The notes beneath the pieces are model-generated. The model searched no databases. It saw only the letters and a list, made by a program, of their open reading frames with translations, and was not told the DNA's origin. Made by a program: the position numbers and the translations under genes. This document shows positions 40,135-49,403 of a DNA stretch of 64,000 nucleotides, in pieces. Position 1 is the stretch's first letter; every line of letters begins with the position of its first letter. The DNA lies in assembly GCF_016902445.1 (NCBI RefSeq), contig NZ_JACSNX010000001.1, forward strand, positions 393,741 through 457,740, read 5' to 3'. The stretch is from Oscillibacter valericigenes. Lineage in GTDB: Bacteria > Bacillota > Clostridia > Oscillospirales > Oscillospiraceae.

Positions 40135-41376
40135 TTATTCTACATGAATATCGTGTTCCGCGAAGGCCGCCAGCAGGCGGTCCATGTCGGAGGGGATGGA
40201 GATGGGCTCCCCGGCGGCCTTGATGGCGTTGGCCACATCCTTGAGGCCGTTGCCGGTGACCACGCTGACCACCGTGTCGTCCCTGCCGATGACGCCCTGC
40301 TCACAGAGCTTCTTCACGCCGGCGGTGCCGGTGACGCCGGCGGGCTCGCCGAACACGCCGCAGGTCCGGCCCAGCAGCTGCTGGGCGGCCATGATCTCCT
40401 CATCGGAGACGTTCACCACGATGCCGCCCGACTCCCGAATGGCCATCAGCGCCTTGTCCGCGTTCCGGGGCACCCCCACGGCGATGGAGTCCGCCAGGGT
40501 GTTCTCCTCCATGGGGTGCCAGGGCTTGTTCTCCGCAATGGCCCGGTTGATGGGGCAGCAGCCCTCCGCCTGAGCGGAGATCAGCCGGGGCAGGCGGTCG
40601 ATGAAGCCGATGGCGTACAGGTCCTTCAGGCCCTTCCACAGGCCGGCGATGGTGCAGCCGTCGCCGACGCTGATGGCGATGTAGTCCGGCACCTGCCAGT
40701 CCAGCTGCTCCATGATCTCCAGGGACACGGTCTTCTTGCCCTCGGAAAGATAGGGGTTGATGGCGGCGTTGCGGTTGTACCAGCCCCAGCGGTCGATGGC
40801 CTGCTTGGAGAGTTCGAAGGTCTCCTCATAGCTGCCCTGGACGGAGATGACGGTGGCGCCGAAGGTCATCAGCTGGGCCACCTTGCCCTTAGGGGCACGG
40901 GAGGGGACGAAGATGTAGGTCTTGAGGCCCGCCGCTGCGGCGTTGCCCGCGAGGGACGAGGCGGCGTTGCCGGTGGAGGAGCAGGCGATGACCTTCGCCC
41001 CCGCCTCCCGGGCCTTGGCCACCGCCATGGCGCTGGCCCGGTCCTTCAAAGATGCGGTGGGGTTCTGGCCGTCGTCCTTCACCCAGAGCTGTTTCAGGCC
41101 CAGCTGCTCCGCCAGGCGGGGCTCCTCGTACAGGGGGCTCCAGCCCACCCGCAGGGGGGTGTTGGGCGTCTCCGGCTCCACCGGCAGCAGCTCCCGGTAC
41201 CGCCACATGGTGTGGTCCTGCCGGGCCGCCAGCTTCTCACGGGTCAGCTGGGTCTTGATGTAGTCGTAGTCGTAGACGATGTCCAGAATGCCGCCGCACT
41301 CGCAGTTGGTCAGATCCGGCACCGCGTCATAGGTCTTGCCGCACTTGACGCATTTGCCGTACAGAACGTGTTTCAT
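40135..41376 (-). CDS. Threonine synthase-like PLP enzyme
   Basis: Fold-type II pyridoxal-phosphate enzyme of 413 residues. A zinc-ribbon-like head (CVKCGKTYD and CECGG, Cys9-Cys30) is followed by the core with NPTASLKDRAS (Schiff-base Lys at about 112), the phosphate loop SSTGNAASSLAG and a C-terminal SVVTGNGLKD. This is the short threonine synthase architecture (ThrC). It is the third gene of the operon regulator - 491-residue PLP enzyme - this gene, opposite the ygeY-ygeW-arcC operon, so it may act on an amino-acrylate or diaminopropionate-type intermediate rather than on phosphohomoserine. That is inference; true threonine synthesis cannot be excluded. Confidence 0.8.
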   Translation of the reverse strand: MKHVLYGKCVKCGKTYDAVPDLTNCECGGILDIVYDYDYIKTQLTREKLAARQDHTMWRYRELLPVEPETPNTPLRVGWSPLYEEPRLAEQLGLKQLWVKDDGQNPTASLKDRASAMAVAKAREAGAKVIACSSTGNAASSLAGNAAAAGLKTYIFVPSRAPKGKVAQLMTFGATVISVQGSYEETFELSKQAIDRWGWYNRNAAINPYLSEGKKTVSLEIMEQLDWQVPDYIAISVGDGCTIAGLWKGLKDLYAIGFIDRLPRLISAQAEGCCPINRAIAENKPWHPMEENTLADSIAVGVPRNADKALMAIRESGGIVVNVSDEEIMAAQQLLGRTCGVFGEPAGVTGTAGVKKLCEQGVIGRDDTVVSVVTGNGLKDVANAIKAAGEPISIPSDMDRLLAAFAEHDIHVE

Positions 41377-41445
41377 ACGGTTTCCTCCTGTTTTCAGAAA
41401 ACCGGGGCGAGGCCTTCGCCCCGCCCCAGAGGCGTTTGATCGGAT

Positions 41446-42921
41446 TTACAGGTCTTTCAGCAGCCCGGTGGCCTCATTGAATTCGTTGATCAGGTCATCC
41501 AGGTCCCTGGCCTGGGCATGAACGGTGTCCCAGGTGCCCTCCGTGTCGTACCACAGGGCGTTCAGCTCCTCCACGGTGCGGCCCTGCTGCTCCACCCAGG
41601 TGTAATACTTCAGGTTGTGGACCCGCTTGCGGTCCGCATAGGTCAGCTCCTGCATGCTGTCCAGCTTCAGGCCCAGCATGTGCAGGGCGTGGTCCATGGC
41701 CGCCTCGTGGGCGTTGTAGGCGCCGTGCTGGTCGTTCAGCTCCTGGATGCGGCTCTGGTACATGACGGCGGAGTCCGTCAGGACGGTGCCCACCACGTCG
41801 CGCTCCGTGAACTCGTAGTACTTGGCCATCTTGATGCAGCACAGCACGTTGGCGATGCCGCTGATGCCCAGCCAGGTGAGCTTCTCGATCAGCTCGTCGT
41901 CCAGGTGGAGCTCGTTCTTCAGATACGCCTGGCCCTCCGGGGTGTTGAACAGGCGCAGCAGCCGCTGGCTGTCCTCGTCGTCGATGTCGATGACCATGTC
42001 GGTGTTCTTCACGTTGTGGATCCAGGGGATGTGCTTGTCGCCGATGCCCTCGATCCGGTGGCCGCCGAAGCCGTTTTCCAGAATGGTGGGGCACTGGAGG
42101 GCCTCGCCCACCGCCAGCTTCAGGCAGGGGTACTTCTCCTTCAGCAGGTCGCCGGCGGACATGGTGCCGGCGGAGCCGGAGGTGAAGGCGGCGCCGGCGA
42201 ACCGGTCACCGGGGCGCTTGACGGCCTCGAACACGTCCGCCAGGGCGTTGCCGGTGACATTGTAGTGCCACAGGGGGTTGCCCATCTCCTCGAACTGGTT
42301 GAAGATCATGTACTGGGGATCCCGCTTCAGCTCGTTGGTCTTGTCGAAGATCTCCTTCACGTTGGACTCGCAGCCGGGGGTGGCGATGACCTCGGCGCCG
42401 ATCTCATGGAGCCAGTCGAACCGCTCCTGGCTCATCTCCGCCGGCAGGATGGCCACGCCCTGGGCCCCCAGCAGCCGGGAGTTGAAGGCGCCGCCGCGGC
42501 AGTAGTTGCCAGTGGAGGGCCACACAGCCTTGTGCTTCTCCACGTCGAACTGGCCGGTCACCAGCCGGGGCGCCAGGCAGCCGAAGGAGGCGCCCACCTT
42601 GTGGCAGCCGGTGGGGAACCATTTGCCCACCATGGCGATGATCCGGCAGGGCACGCCGGTGAGGGCCGGGGGCAGCTCGATGTAGTTGGGCACGGCCTGG
42701 AACAGTCCGCCGCTCTCCTTGGCCTCGTTCTTCCAGGTGATGCGGAACAGGTTCAGGGGGTCCACGTCCCACAGGCCCACCGTCTTCAGCTTCTCCTGGA
42801 TCTTCTCCGGAATGGTCTCCGGGTGCTGCATCTGGGCAATGGTGGGGATGATGATGTGATTTTCCTTCGCCTTGCGGAGATTGTGCTCCAGGCCTTCCTT
42901 GTTGATGGTCAGATCGATCAT
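41446..42921 (-). CDS. Fold-type II PLP-dependent lyase-like enzyme (491 residues)
   Basis: Relative of cysteine synthase and diaminopropionate ammonia-lyase. The glycine-rich phosphate loop is PSTGNYCRGGAFNSRLLG, with the downstream VAILPAEMSQERFDWLHEIG and EVIATPG matching the fold. The probable cofactor Lys is in TGCHKVGASFGCLAPRLV. At 491 residues it is about 90 longer than YgeX (near 400), and the extra C-terminal helical part (about 380-491) has no known function to me. It starts two bases after the regulator stop with GGAGGG inside the regulator end. Given divergent YgeY/YgeW/carbamate kinase, a role in degrading a 2,3-diaminopropionate-like product to pyruvate and ammonia is plausible. 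Confidence 0.75.
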   Translation of the reverse strand: MIDLTINKEGLEHNLRKAKENHIIIPTIAQMQHPETIPEKIQEKLKTVGLWDVDPLNLFRITWKNEAKESGGLFQAVPNYIELPPALTGVPCRIIAMVGKWFPTGCHKVGASFGCLAPRLVTGQFDVEKHKAVWPSTGNYCRGGAFNSRLLGAQGVAILPAEMSQERFDWLHEIGAEVIATPGCESNVKEIFDKTNELKRDPQYMIFNQFEEMGNPLWHYNVTGNALADVFEAVKRPGDRFAGAAFTSGSAGTMSAGDLLKEKYPCLKLAVGEALQCPTILENGFGGHRIEGIGDKHIPWIHNVKNTDMVIDIDDEDSQRLLRLFNTPEGQAYLKNELHLDDELIEKLTWLGISGIANVLCCIKMAKYYEFTERDVVGTVLTDSAVMYQSRIQELNDQHGAYNAHEAAMDHALHMLGLKLDSMQELTYADRKRVHNLKYYTWVEQQGRTVEELNALWYDTEGTWDTVHAQARDLDDLINEFNEATGLLKDL

Positions 42922-42923
42922 GC

Positions 42924-43574
42924 TTACTTACCCTCCTGTTGTTTCGAGTCGATATAGGAATACAGCGTGTACTTGGAGATGCCGAAATACTTGGCGATCT
43001 TGTCGCCGGACTTTGTCACCAGGAATGCGCCGTTCTCACTGAGGAAGCGGATCGCCTTCACCTTGTCGTCCTTGTTCATCAGGGCCACGGGCTTGCCCAC
43101 CAGGGCCACCGACTGGGCGATCAGCTCCTCCAGCAGATCGTTGACGTTGACGATCTTCTCCGGCTCCTCCTGCTGGGGCTCGCCGGTGGAGATCAGGTCG
43201 TGGACCGCGCTCTCCACCATCAGCAGCTTGGAGATGTCATAGTTGATGGCCAGGATGGCGGAGACCTTGCCCTTGCTGTTGCGGATATAGACCGTGGAGG
43301 ACTTGAGGATCTTGCCGTCCGGCGTCCGGGTCAGATAACAGAGGTGGTCCCGGGGCTCCGGGTCGTTGGTCTCCAGCTGCTCCATCACCACGTGGGAGGC
43401 GCCGTCCCCCACCTTCCGGCCGGAGACGTGGCCGTTCTCGATGGCCACGATGGTGTGGTCCGGGTGGCGGCTCAGGTCGTGGACCACCACCTCGCAGTCG
43501 GAGCCAAACTGCGCGGCGATCCCCGCCGCCACCTGCTTGAGCAGATTCAGTTTCCCGCTTTCGATGTGCTTCAC
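42924..43574 (-). CDS. YheO-type PAS/HTH transcriptional regulator
   Basis: A 216-residue DNA-binding protein. Residues 5-120 form a YheO-type PAS domain (GSDCEVVVHDLSRHPDHTIV, KILKSSTVYIRNSKGKVSAI) that binds a small ligand in DauR-like regulators; residues 150-210 form the HTH (IRFLSENGAFLVTKSGDKIA, KYFGISKYTLYSYI). It starts the minus-strand operon and faces ygeY across a 218-base control region, so it most likely regulates both directions in response to a pathway metabolite. Confidence 0.85.
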   Translation of the reverse strand: MKHIESGKLNLLKQVAAGIAAQFGSDCEVVVHDLSRHPDHTIVAIENGHVSGRKVGDGASHVVMEQLETNDPEPRDHLCYLTRTPDGKILKSSTVYIRNSKGKVSAILAINYDISKLLMVESAVHDLISTGEPQQEEPEKIVNVNDLLEELIAQSVALVGKPVALMNKDDKVKAIRFLSENGAFLVTKSGDKIAKYFGISKYTLYSYIDSKQQEGK

Positions 43575-43628
43575 CCTCCCTTCGCGGAGCGATCTTACGC
43601 AGGATGTTCCTATTCCTTTGATAAAAAT

Positions 43629-43656
43629 ATCATACCATAGTTTTTCATAAAATCAA
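43629..43656 (-). promoter_or_regulatory. Promoter of the regulator-PLP enzyme operon
   Basis: Minus strand TTGATT and TATGAT with 16 bases between, about 55 bases before the regulator start. Confidence 0.75.
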
Positions 43657-43695
43657 CCGGATTCAAAAAAATTTTTAGGTTTTCTCATTTTTTGT

Positions 43696-43723
43696 TTGAC
43701 ATCCTGTTTTCTTATGCTATGAT
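43696..43723 (+). promoter_or_regulatory. Promoter of the ygeY operon
   Basis: TTGACA and TATGAT with a 16-base spacer. It is 40 bases from the divergent promoter in an AT-rich region, leaving room for the PAS/HTH regulator between them. Confidence 0.85.
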
Positions 43724-43792
43724 AGGGATAGGTAAGCCAATCCGTGATGTGGAAGCAACAGGATTTCAGACATTGACATGGAGGTCAGGGAT

Positions 43793-45205
43793 ATGGATTT
43801 TGAAGCGATCAAAGCGGCCGCACAGGGCTATCAGGCGGACATGACCCGGTTCCTGCGGGAGATGATCTCCCACCCCAGCGAGAGCTGTGAGGAGAAGGAG
43901 GTCGTCCACTGCATCAAGGCGGAGATGGAGAAGCTGGGCTATGACAAGGTGGAGATCGACGGCCTGGGCAACGTCATCGGCTGGATGGGCGACGGCGACA
44001 AGATCATCGCCTTCGACTCCCACATCGACACCGTGGGCATCGGCAACATCAGCAACTGGGACGCCGACCCCTATCAGGGCTATGAGGACGACGCCGTCAT
44101 CTACGGCCGGGGCGGCAGCGATCAGGAGGGCGGCATGGCCTCCGCCGTGTACGGCGCCAAGATCATGAAGGATCTGGGCCTGATCCCCGCCGGCTACAAG
44201 ATCATGGTGGTGGGCTCCGTCCAGGAAGAGGACTGCGACGGCATGTGCTGGCAGTACATCGTCAACAAGGACTTCCAGGGCCAGGAGGACGCCCGCAGCA
44301 AGATCGAGTTCGTGGTGTCCACCGAGCCCACCGACGGCGGCATCTACCGGGGCCACCGGGGCCGGATGGAGATCCGGGTGGACGTGAAGGGCGTCAGCTG
44401 CCATGGCAGCGCCCCGGAGCGGGGCGACAACGCCATCTACAAGATGGCTGACATCCTGCAGGACGTCCGCGCCCTGAACGAGAGCGGCGACGGCCCCTCC
44501 AACCGGGTGAAGGGCCTGGTGAAGATGCTGAACCCCGAGTTCAACCCCGAGCACTATGAGGACGCCCAGTTCCTGGGCCGGGGCACCTGCACCGTCAGCC
44601 AGATCTTCTACACCTCTCCCTCCCGCTGCGCCGTGGCGGACTCCTGCGCCATCTCCATCGACCGGCGCATGACCGCCGGCGAGACCTGGGACTCCTGCCT
44701 GGAGGAGATCCGGCAACTGCCCAGCGTGCAGAAGTACGGCGACGACGTGAAGGTCAGCATGTACATGTACGACCGGCCCGCCTGGACCGGCGAGGTCTAT
44801 GAGACCGAGTGCTTCTTCCCCACCTGGATCAACAAAGAGAGCGCCGCCCATGTCCAGGCGCTGGTGGACGCCCATCACGCCCTGTGGGGCGACAAGCGCA
44901 TCGGCCACGCCGACGCGGACCCCAAGCGGGACGCCATGCACCTGCGGGAGGGCCGTCCCCTCACCGACAAGTGGACGTTCTCCACCAACTGCGTGTCCAT
45001 CCAGGGCCGGTACGGCATCCCCTGCGTGGGCTTCGGCCCCGGCGCCGAGTCTCAGGCCCATGCCCCCAATGAGATCACCTGGAAGCAGGATCTGGTGACC
45101 TGCGCCGCCCTGTACGCCGCCGTTCCGGGCCTCTATAAGCCGGAGAACAAGACCGCCGACGCCACGGAATTCCGGCAGAGCCTGACGGATAACGATATCC
45201 GGTGA
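43793..45205 (+). CDS. ygeY: YgeY-family M20 hydrolase of the purine/diaminopropionate pathway
   Basis: Metal-dependent amidohydrolase of the M20 fold, annotated elsewhere as selenium-metabolism-linked hydrolase YgeY. The 470 residues include [11 protein letters not shown] with the first metal ligands (His/Asp), [17 protein letters not shown] with the bridging Asp, [10 protein letters not shown] with the catalytic Glu pair and [13 protein letters not shown] near the end. ATG 43778 contains the ribosome-binding GGAGG itself, so ATG 43793, seven bases after it, is the start. In E. coli and gut anaerobes ygeY is required with ygeW and ygeX for anaerobic purine use. Confidence 0.9.
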   Translation: MDFEAIKAAAQGYQADMTRFLREMISHPSESCEEKEVVHCIKAEMEKLGYDKVEIDGLGNVIGWMGDGDKIIAFDSHIDTVGIGNISNWDADPYQGYEDDAVIYGRGGSDQEGGMASAVYGAKIMKDLGLIPAGYKIMVVGSVQEEDCDGMCWQYIVNKDFQGQEDARSKIEFVVSTEPTDGGIYRGHRGRMEIRVDVKGVSCHGSAPERGDNAIYKMADILQDVRALNESGDGPSNRVKGLVKMLNPEFNPEHYEDAQFLGRGTCTVSQIFYTSPSRCAVADSCAISIDRRMTAGETWDSCLEEIRQLPSVQKYGDDVKVSMYMYDRPAWTGEVYETECFFPTWINKESAAHVQALVDAHHALWGDKRIGHADADPKRDAMHLREGRPLTDKWTFSTNCVSIQGRYGIPCVGFGPGAESQAHAPNEITWKQDLVTCAALYAAVPGLYKPENKTADATEFRQSLTDNDIR

Positions 45206-45399
45206 GTTTCGAAGGGGGACTGCGTCCCCCCTCGACCTCCCCCCTCACCAGTCTGCGGACTGGTGTGTGCGCCCCAAGGGCGCACGGGTCAAGGGATTTT
45301 CGCCACGTACACGCCTCGGCGAAAATGATTTGACTTTCTTGATTTGCCCGCGGCAAATCAACCGGAAAAAACCTGCGGTTTTTTCCTGGCCCTTTTTCC
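45206..45399. repeat. Hairpin-mosaic intergenic repeat, copy 2 (between ygeY and ygeW)
   Basis: In reverse orientation this repeats the linkers of 29,692-29,999: GGCCAGGAAAAAACC, GGTTTTTTCCGGTT, GTCAAATCATTTTCG, GCGTGTAC, TTGACCCG and CACACCAGT. The stems are different in sequence but at the same places, for example GATTTGCC/GGCAAATC at 45,340, GCGCCC/GGGCGC at 45,270, CCAGTC/GACTGG at 45,248 and GGGGGAC/GTCCCCC at 45,214. It fills the gap between ygeY and ygeW within one transcription unit. Confidence 0.82.
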
Positions 45400-45469
45400 T
45401 TGCGCTGCGGCGGAATGGGGCGTGACTGCTATACCTTTACAATTACACATATTACAAGGAGTGCTGAAT

Positions 45470-46660
45470 ATGTCCAAGACCATTGAGCTGGCCAAGCATC
45501 TGGAAAAGCTGCACATCAACAATATGTACAAGTCCGACTTCTACTGGACCTGGGACAAGACCGACGAGGAGCTGGAGGCCATCTTCACCGTGGCCGACGC
45601 CCTGCGGGACCTGCGGGAGCGGAACAAGTCCACCCGGATCTTTGACTCCGGCCTGGGCATCTCCATCTTCCGGGACAACTCCACCCGCACCCGGTTCTCC
45701 TTCGCCTCCGCCTGCAACCTGCTGGGCCTGACCGTCCAGGACCTGGACGAGAAGAAGAGCCAGATCGCCCACGGCGAGACCGTCCGGGAGACCGCCAACA
45801 TGGTGTCCTTCATGGCCGACGTCATCGGCATCCGGGACGATATGTTCATCGGCGAGGGCCACAAGTACCAGAAGACCTTCATGGACGCCGTGAAGGAGGG
45901 CTACCGGGACGGCATCCTGGAGCAGCAGCCCACCCTGGTGAACCTCCAGTGCGACGTGGACCACCCCACCCAGTGCATGGCGGACATGCTGCACATCATC
46001 CACGAGTTCGGCAGCGTGGAGAACCTGAAGGGCAAGAAGATCGCCATGACCTGGGCCTACTCCCCCAGCTACGGTAAGCCCCTGTCCGTGCCCCAGGGCG
46101 TCATCGGCCTGATGACCCGGTTCGGCATGGACGTGGTGCTGGCCCATCCCGAGGGCTATGACGTGATGCCCGAGGTGGAGGAGATCGCCAAGAAGAACGC
46201 CGCGGCCACCGGCGGAAGCTACAAGAAGGTCTCCACCATGGAAGAGGCCTTCGACGGCGCCGACATCGTCTATCCCAAGAGCTGGGCCCCCTTCGCCGCC
46301 ATGGAGCAGCGGACGAAGCTGTATCAGGCCGGCGACCAGGCGGGCATCGACGCCCTGGAGAAGCAGCTGCTGGCCCAGAACGCCCAGCACAAGAACTGGA
46401 CCTGCTCCGAGGACATGATGAAGCGGACGAAGAACGGCAAGGCCCTGTACCTCCACTGCCTGCCCGCCGACATCACCGGCCTCTCCTGCCCGGAGGGCGA
46501 GGTGGACAACTCCGTGTTCGACCGGTACCTGGTGCCCCTGTACAAGGAGGCCAGCTACAAGCCCTATATCATTGCGGCCATGATCATGATGAGCAAGGTG
46601 AAGGACCCTGTCTCCGCGCTGATGGCCCTGGATCAGGGCGGCAAGCGGAAGCTGTTCTGA
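45470..46660 (+). CDS. ygeW: Knotted carbamoyltransferase YgeW
   Basis: Member of the aspartate/ornithine carbamoyltransferase family, 396 residues, exactly the usual length of YgeW. The carbamoyl-phosphate motif STRTRF is in FRDNSTRTRFSFASA, and HCLPAD (for HCLP) is at about 329. The second-substrate part differs from ArgF and PyrB, as known for YgeW, whose substrate is thought to be a diaminopropionate-derived carbamoyl compound in purine breakdown. ATG 45470 follows AAGGAG; the upstream frame lies in the repeat. A 13-bp hairpin separates it from the kinase gene. Confidence 0.92.
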   Translation: MSKTIELAKHLEKLHINNMYKSDFYWTWDKTDEELEAIFTVADALRDLRERNKSTRIFDSGLGISIFRDNSTRTRFSFASACNLLGLTVQDLDEKKSQIAHGETVRETANMVSFMADVIGIRDDMFIGEGHKYQKTFMDAVKEGYRDGILEQQPTLVNLQCDVDHPTQCMADMLHIIHEFGSVENLKGKKIAMTWAYSPSYGKPLSVPQGVIGLMTRFGMDVVLAHPEGYDVMPEVEEIAKKNAAATGGSYKKVSTMEEAFDGADIVYPKSWAPFAAMEQRTKLYQAGDQAGIDALEKQLLAQNAQHKNWTCSEDMMKRTKNGKALYLHCLPADITGLSCPEGEVDNSVFDRYLVPLYKEASYKPYIIAAMIMMSKVKDPVSALMALDQGGKRKLF

Positions 46661-46679
46661 GCGTTTTCAAAATTTCAGG

Positions 46680-46714
46680 TTTTGGCGGGAATAGCGCAGG
46701 CATTCCCGCCAAAA
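46680..46714 (+). other. Intercistronic hairpin between ygeW and the carbamate kinase gene
   Basis: TTTTGGCGGGAAT pairs perfectly with ATTCCCGCCAAAA around a nine-base loop. There is no T run after it, so it may stabilise or partly terminate the ygeW mRNA rather than end it. Confidence 0.65.
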
Positions 46715-46765
46715 CTATCTGACAGGTTCCACCACTATCATTTGTGAAGAAGGGATACACCAACT

Positions 46766-47701
46766 ATGGGTAAACGTATCGTCATCGCCCTGGGCGGCAA
46801 CGCCCTGGGCAACAACCTGCCGGAGCAGATGGCCGCCGTGAAGCACACCGCCCGTGCCATCGTGGATCTGATCGAGGAGGGGCACCAGGTGGTGGTGGCC
46901 CACGGCAACGGCCCCCAGGTGGGCATGATCAACGTGGCCATGACCACCCTCTCCCGGGAAGATCCCTCCCACCCCATGGCCCCCATGTCCGTCTGCACTG
47001 CCATGAGCCAGGGGTATATCGGCTATGACCTGCAGAACTCCCTGCGGGAGGAGCTGCTGAACCGCGGCATCCAGAAGCCGGTGGCCACCGTCCTCACCCA
47101 GGTGGAGGTGGATCCGGCGGATCCGGCCTTCCAGAACCCCTCCAAGCCCATCGGCACGTTCATGACCGAAAAGGAGGCTGAGGAGATGCGCCGCCGGGGC
47201 AACTGCGTCATGGAGGACGCGGGCCGGGGCTGGCGCCGCTGCGTGGCCTCCCCCAAGCCCAAGGCCATTGTGGAGATCGAGACCATCCGGACGCTGATGG
47301 ACGCGGGCCAGGTGGTCATCGGCTGCGGCGGCGGCGGCATCCCCGTCTACCGGACGGAGGGCAACCACCTGAAGGGCGCCGGCGCCGTCATCGACAAGGA
47401 CTTCGCCTCCGAGCTGCTGGCGGAGAGCCTGGACGCGGACGCCCTCATCATCCTCACCGCCGTGGAGAAGGTGGCCATCAACTTCGGAAAGCCCAACCAG
47501 ACCTGGCTGGACCGCCTGCCGCCGGCGGAGGCCCGGCGGTATGAGGACGAAGGCCAGTTCGCCCCCGGCTCCATGCTGCCCAAGGTCCAGGCCGCCGTGA
47601 AGTTCGCCGAATCCAAGCCCGGCCGCACGGCCCTCATCACCCTGCTGGAGAAGGCCAAGGACGGCATCGCCGGCAAGACCGGCACCTCTGTTGCCATGTA
47701 A
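46766..47701 (+). CDS. arcC: Carbamate kinase
   Basis: Makes ATP and carbamate from carbamoyl phosphate and ADP, the energy-yielding step after YgeW. The 311-residue protein begins GKRIVIALGGNALGNNLPEQ and contains VVAHGNGPQVGMINVAM, VIGCGGGGIPVYR and AVIDKDFASELLAE, all carbamate-kinase signatures. In E. coli the equivalent is yqeA next to ygeW. It lies 105 bases after ygeW and is followed by a terminator. Confidence 0.95.
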   Translation: MGKRIVIALGGNALGNNLPEQMAAVKHTARAIVDLIEEGHQVVVAHGNGPQVGMINVAMTTLSREDPSHPMAPMSVCTAMSQGYIGYDLQNSLREELLNRGIQKPVATVLTQVEVDPADPAFQNPSKPIGTFMTEKEAEEMRRRGNCVMEDAGRGWRRCVASPKPKAIVEIETIRTLMDAGQVVIGCGGGGIPVYRTEGNHLKGAGAVIDKDFASELLAESLDADALIILTAVEKVAINFGKPNQTWLDRLPPAEARRYEDEGQFAPGSMLPKVQAAVKFAESKPGRTALITLLEKAKDGIAGKTGTSVAM

Positions 47702-47707
47702 GATCCA

Positions 47708-47813
47708 AAATAGGTCAATCTGTCAGTTTTTTACAAGGAGAGCGGAAAACTCGCTCTCCTTGTTTGTATTTTTTTCGTTTTGTTTGTGCAGGCTGTCAAA
47801 GGTTGACCTATTT
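47708..47813 (+). terminator. Terminator after arcC, bracketed by an 11-bp inverted repeat
   Basis: CAAGGAGAGC (47,734-47,743) and GCTCTCCTTG (47,753-47,762) form the stem, followed by TTTGTATTTTTTT. Around it AAATAGGTCAA at 47,708-47,718 recurs inverted as TTGACCTATTT at 47,803-47,813, and similarity continues (CTGTCAG / GCTGTCA). The outer pair may extend the structure or be an operator upstream of the transporter promoter. Confidence 0.82.
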
Positions 47814-47861
47814 CGTGCGGCATTTTTTTGGTCCAAACAACTAAAAAAAGTAAAAATTCGG

Positions 47862-47890
47862 TTGAATTTTCCCGTTCGACCCTGTATGAT
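47862..47890 (+). promoter_or_regulatory. Promoter of the BMP-type transporter operon
   Basis: TTGAAT and TATGAT with 17 bases between, 75 bases before the start codon of the binding-protein gene. Confidence 0.78.
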
Positions 47891-47963
47891 GTCAATAGAG
47901 GGAGCGCATTCCCCGTTTGTCTCTTGCAGCGATCCACATTATTATTTTAAGGAGGAAAGCAGA

Positions 47964-49241
47964 ATGAAGAAGTTATTGGCCCTGCTGCTGGCTCTGGTCA
48001 TGTCCTTGAGCCTTGCGGCCTGCGGCGGCTCCGACGAGGAGACACCGTCCGACACGACTGATGAGGGTTCCGGCGCCGAAGAGACTGCCGGCATTGCGGC
48101 GGAGGATCTCCAGATCGGCCTGATCTGCATCCACGATGAGAACTCCGGCTATGACCTGGCCCATATCGACGGCCTGCGGGGCGCCTGCGAGGCCCTCGGC
48201 ATCGGCGAGAATCAGATCACCATGCGGATCAACATCCCCGAGTCCCAGGAGTGCTATGACGCCGCCACCCAGCTGGCCGATGCGGGCTGCGACATCATTT
48301 TCTCCGACTCTTACGGTCACCAGAGCTACATGGCCCTGGCCGCCCAGGATTATCCCGACGTCACCTTCGTGGCCTGCACCGGCGACCAGGCTGCTGTGGC
48401 CGGCATCCCCAACCTGAAGAACATCTTCCCCTACACCTATGAATCCCGCTATGTCTCCGGCGTGGTGGCCGGCGTCAAGCTCAAGGAGATGATGGACAAC
48501 GGCGAGGTCACCGACCCCTACATCGGCTATGTGGGCGCCTATCCCTATGCCGAGGTGGTCTGCGGCTACACCGCTTTCCTGCTGGGCATCCAGTCCCAGG
48601 TGCCCGAGGCCCACATGGACGTGCAGTACACCAACAGCTGGTATGATCTGACCGCCGAGGCCGAGGCCGCCAACGCGCTGATGGCCCGGGGCTGCGTCAT
48701 CATCGGCCAGCATGCCGACTCCACCGGTGCCCCCTCCGCAGTCCAGTCTGCCCGGGAGGCCGGCACCAATGCCTACAGTGTGGGCTACAACATCGACATG
48801 CTGTCCGTGGCACCTGAGGCCGCGCTGACCTCCGCCCAGAACAACTGGTCCGTGCTGTACCAGGCCACTCTGCAGCACATGCTGGACGGCACGGAGATCC
48901 CCGCCGACTACGCCACCGGCCACGCCGACGGCGCCGTCATGATCTCCACCCTGGGCGACAGCTGCGCCGAGGGCACTCAGGAGGCAGTAGACGCTGCCTG
49001 GGCCGGCATCGACGACGGCAGCCTGAAGGTGTTCGACACCTCCAAGTTCACCGTGGGCGGCGCTCCGGTGGAGAGCTACACCTTCAACTCCTCCATCGTG
49101 GACTTCACCACCGGCAACACCATCTACGAGGGTCAGGAGTATGAGACCATCGTGGACGGTGCCTTCCAGGAGTCTGTGTTCCGCGCCGCGCCGTACTTTG
49201 ACATCCGGATCGACGGCATCACCGAACTCAATCCGAGCTGA
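47964..49241 (+). CDS. BMP-family substrate-binding lipoprotein of an ABC importer
   Basis: Extracytoplasmic receptor for nucleosides or related purine compounds (PnrA/BmpA family). The 425-residue precursor has a signal peptide MKKLLALLLALVMSLSLAAC with lipobox Cys20. The mature part has the expected SGYDLAHIDGLRGACEALG, SDSYGHQSYMALAAQDYPDV and TYESRYVSGVVAGVK patterns. The start follows GGAGG; the longer upstream frame crosses the promoter. Together with the next three genes it forms an importer that probably delivers the substrate for the ygeYW pathway. Confidence 0.9.
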   Translation: MKKLLALLLALVMSLSLAACGGSDEETPSDTTDEGSGAEETAGIAAEDLQIGLICIHDENSGYDLAHIDGLRGACEALGIGENQITMRINIPESQECYDAATQLADAGCDIIFSDSYGHQSYMALAAQDYPDVTFVACTGDQAAVAGIPNLKNIFPYTYESRYVSGVVAGVKLKEMMDNGEVTDPYIGYVGAYPYAEVVCGYTAFLLGIQSQVPEAHMDVQYTNSWYDLTAEAEAANALMARGCVIIGQHADSTGAPSAVQSAREAGTNAYSVGYNIDMLSVAPEAALTSAQNNWSVLYQATLQHMLDGTEIPADYATGHADGAVMISTLGDSCAEGTQEAVDAAWAGIDDGSLKVFDTSKFTVGGAPVESYTFNSSIVDFTTGNTIYEGQEYETIVDGAFQESVFRAAPYFDIRIDGITELNPS

Positions 49242-49403
49242 CGGACCGGGAGCTCCCGTTGTCAGTTTCAAGATCATCCACTGCCAATGGGGGGCTTTGC
49301 AAAGCCCCCCATTGACATACGGCGGAGGACCTGCGCCCATCCGCCTCCGCCGGGACATGTGCCGCCCCCTTCTGAGGGCGCGGACCAAGAAAGGGTGAAC
49401 AAA

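Noticed and set aside
43575..43792. Purine or guanine riboswitch upstream of ygeY
   Set aside because: The leader from the +1 to the start is about 65 bases and lacks the conserved purine-riboswitch core; regulation by the PAS/HTH protein is more likely.
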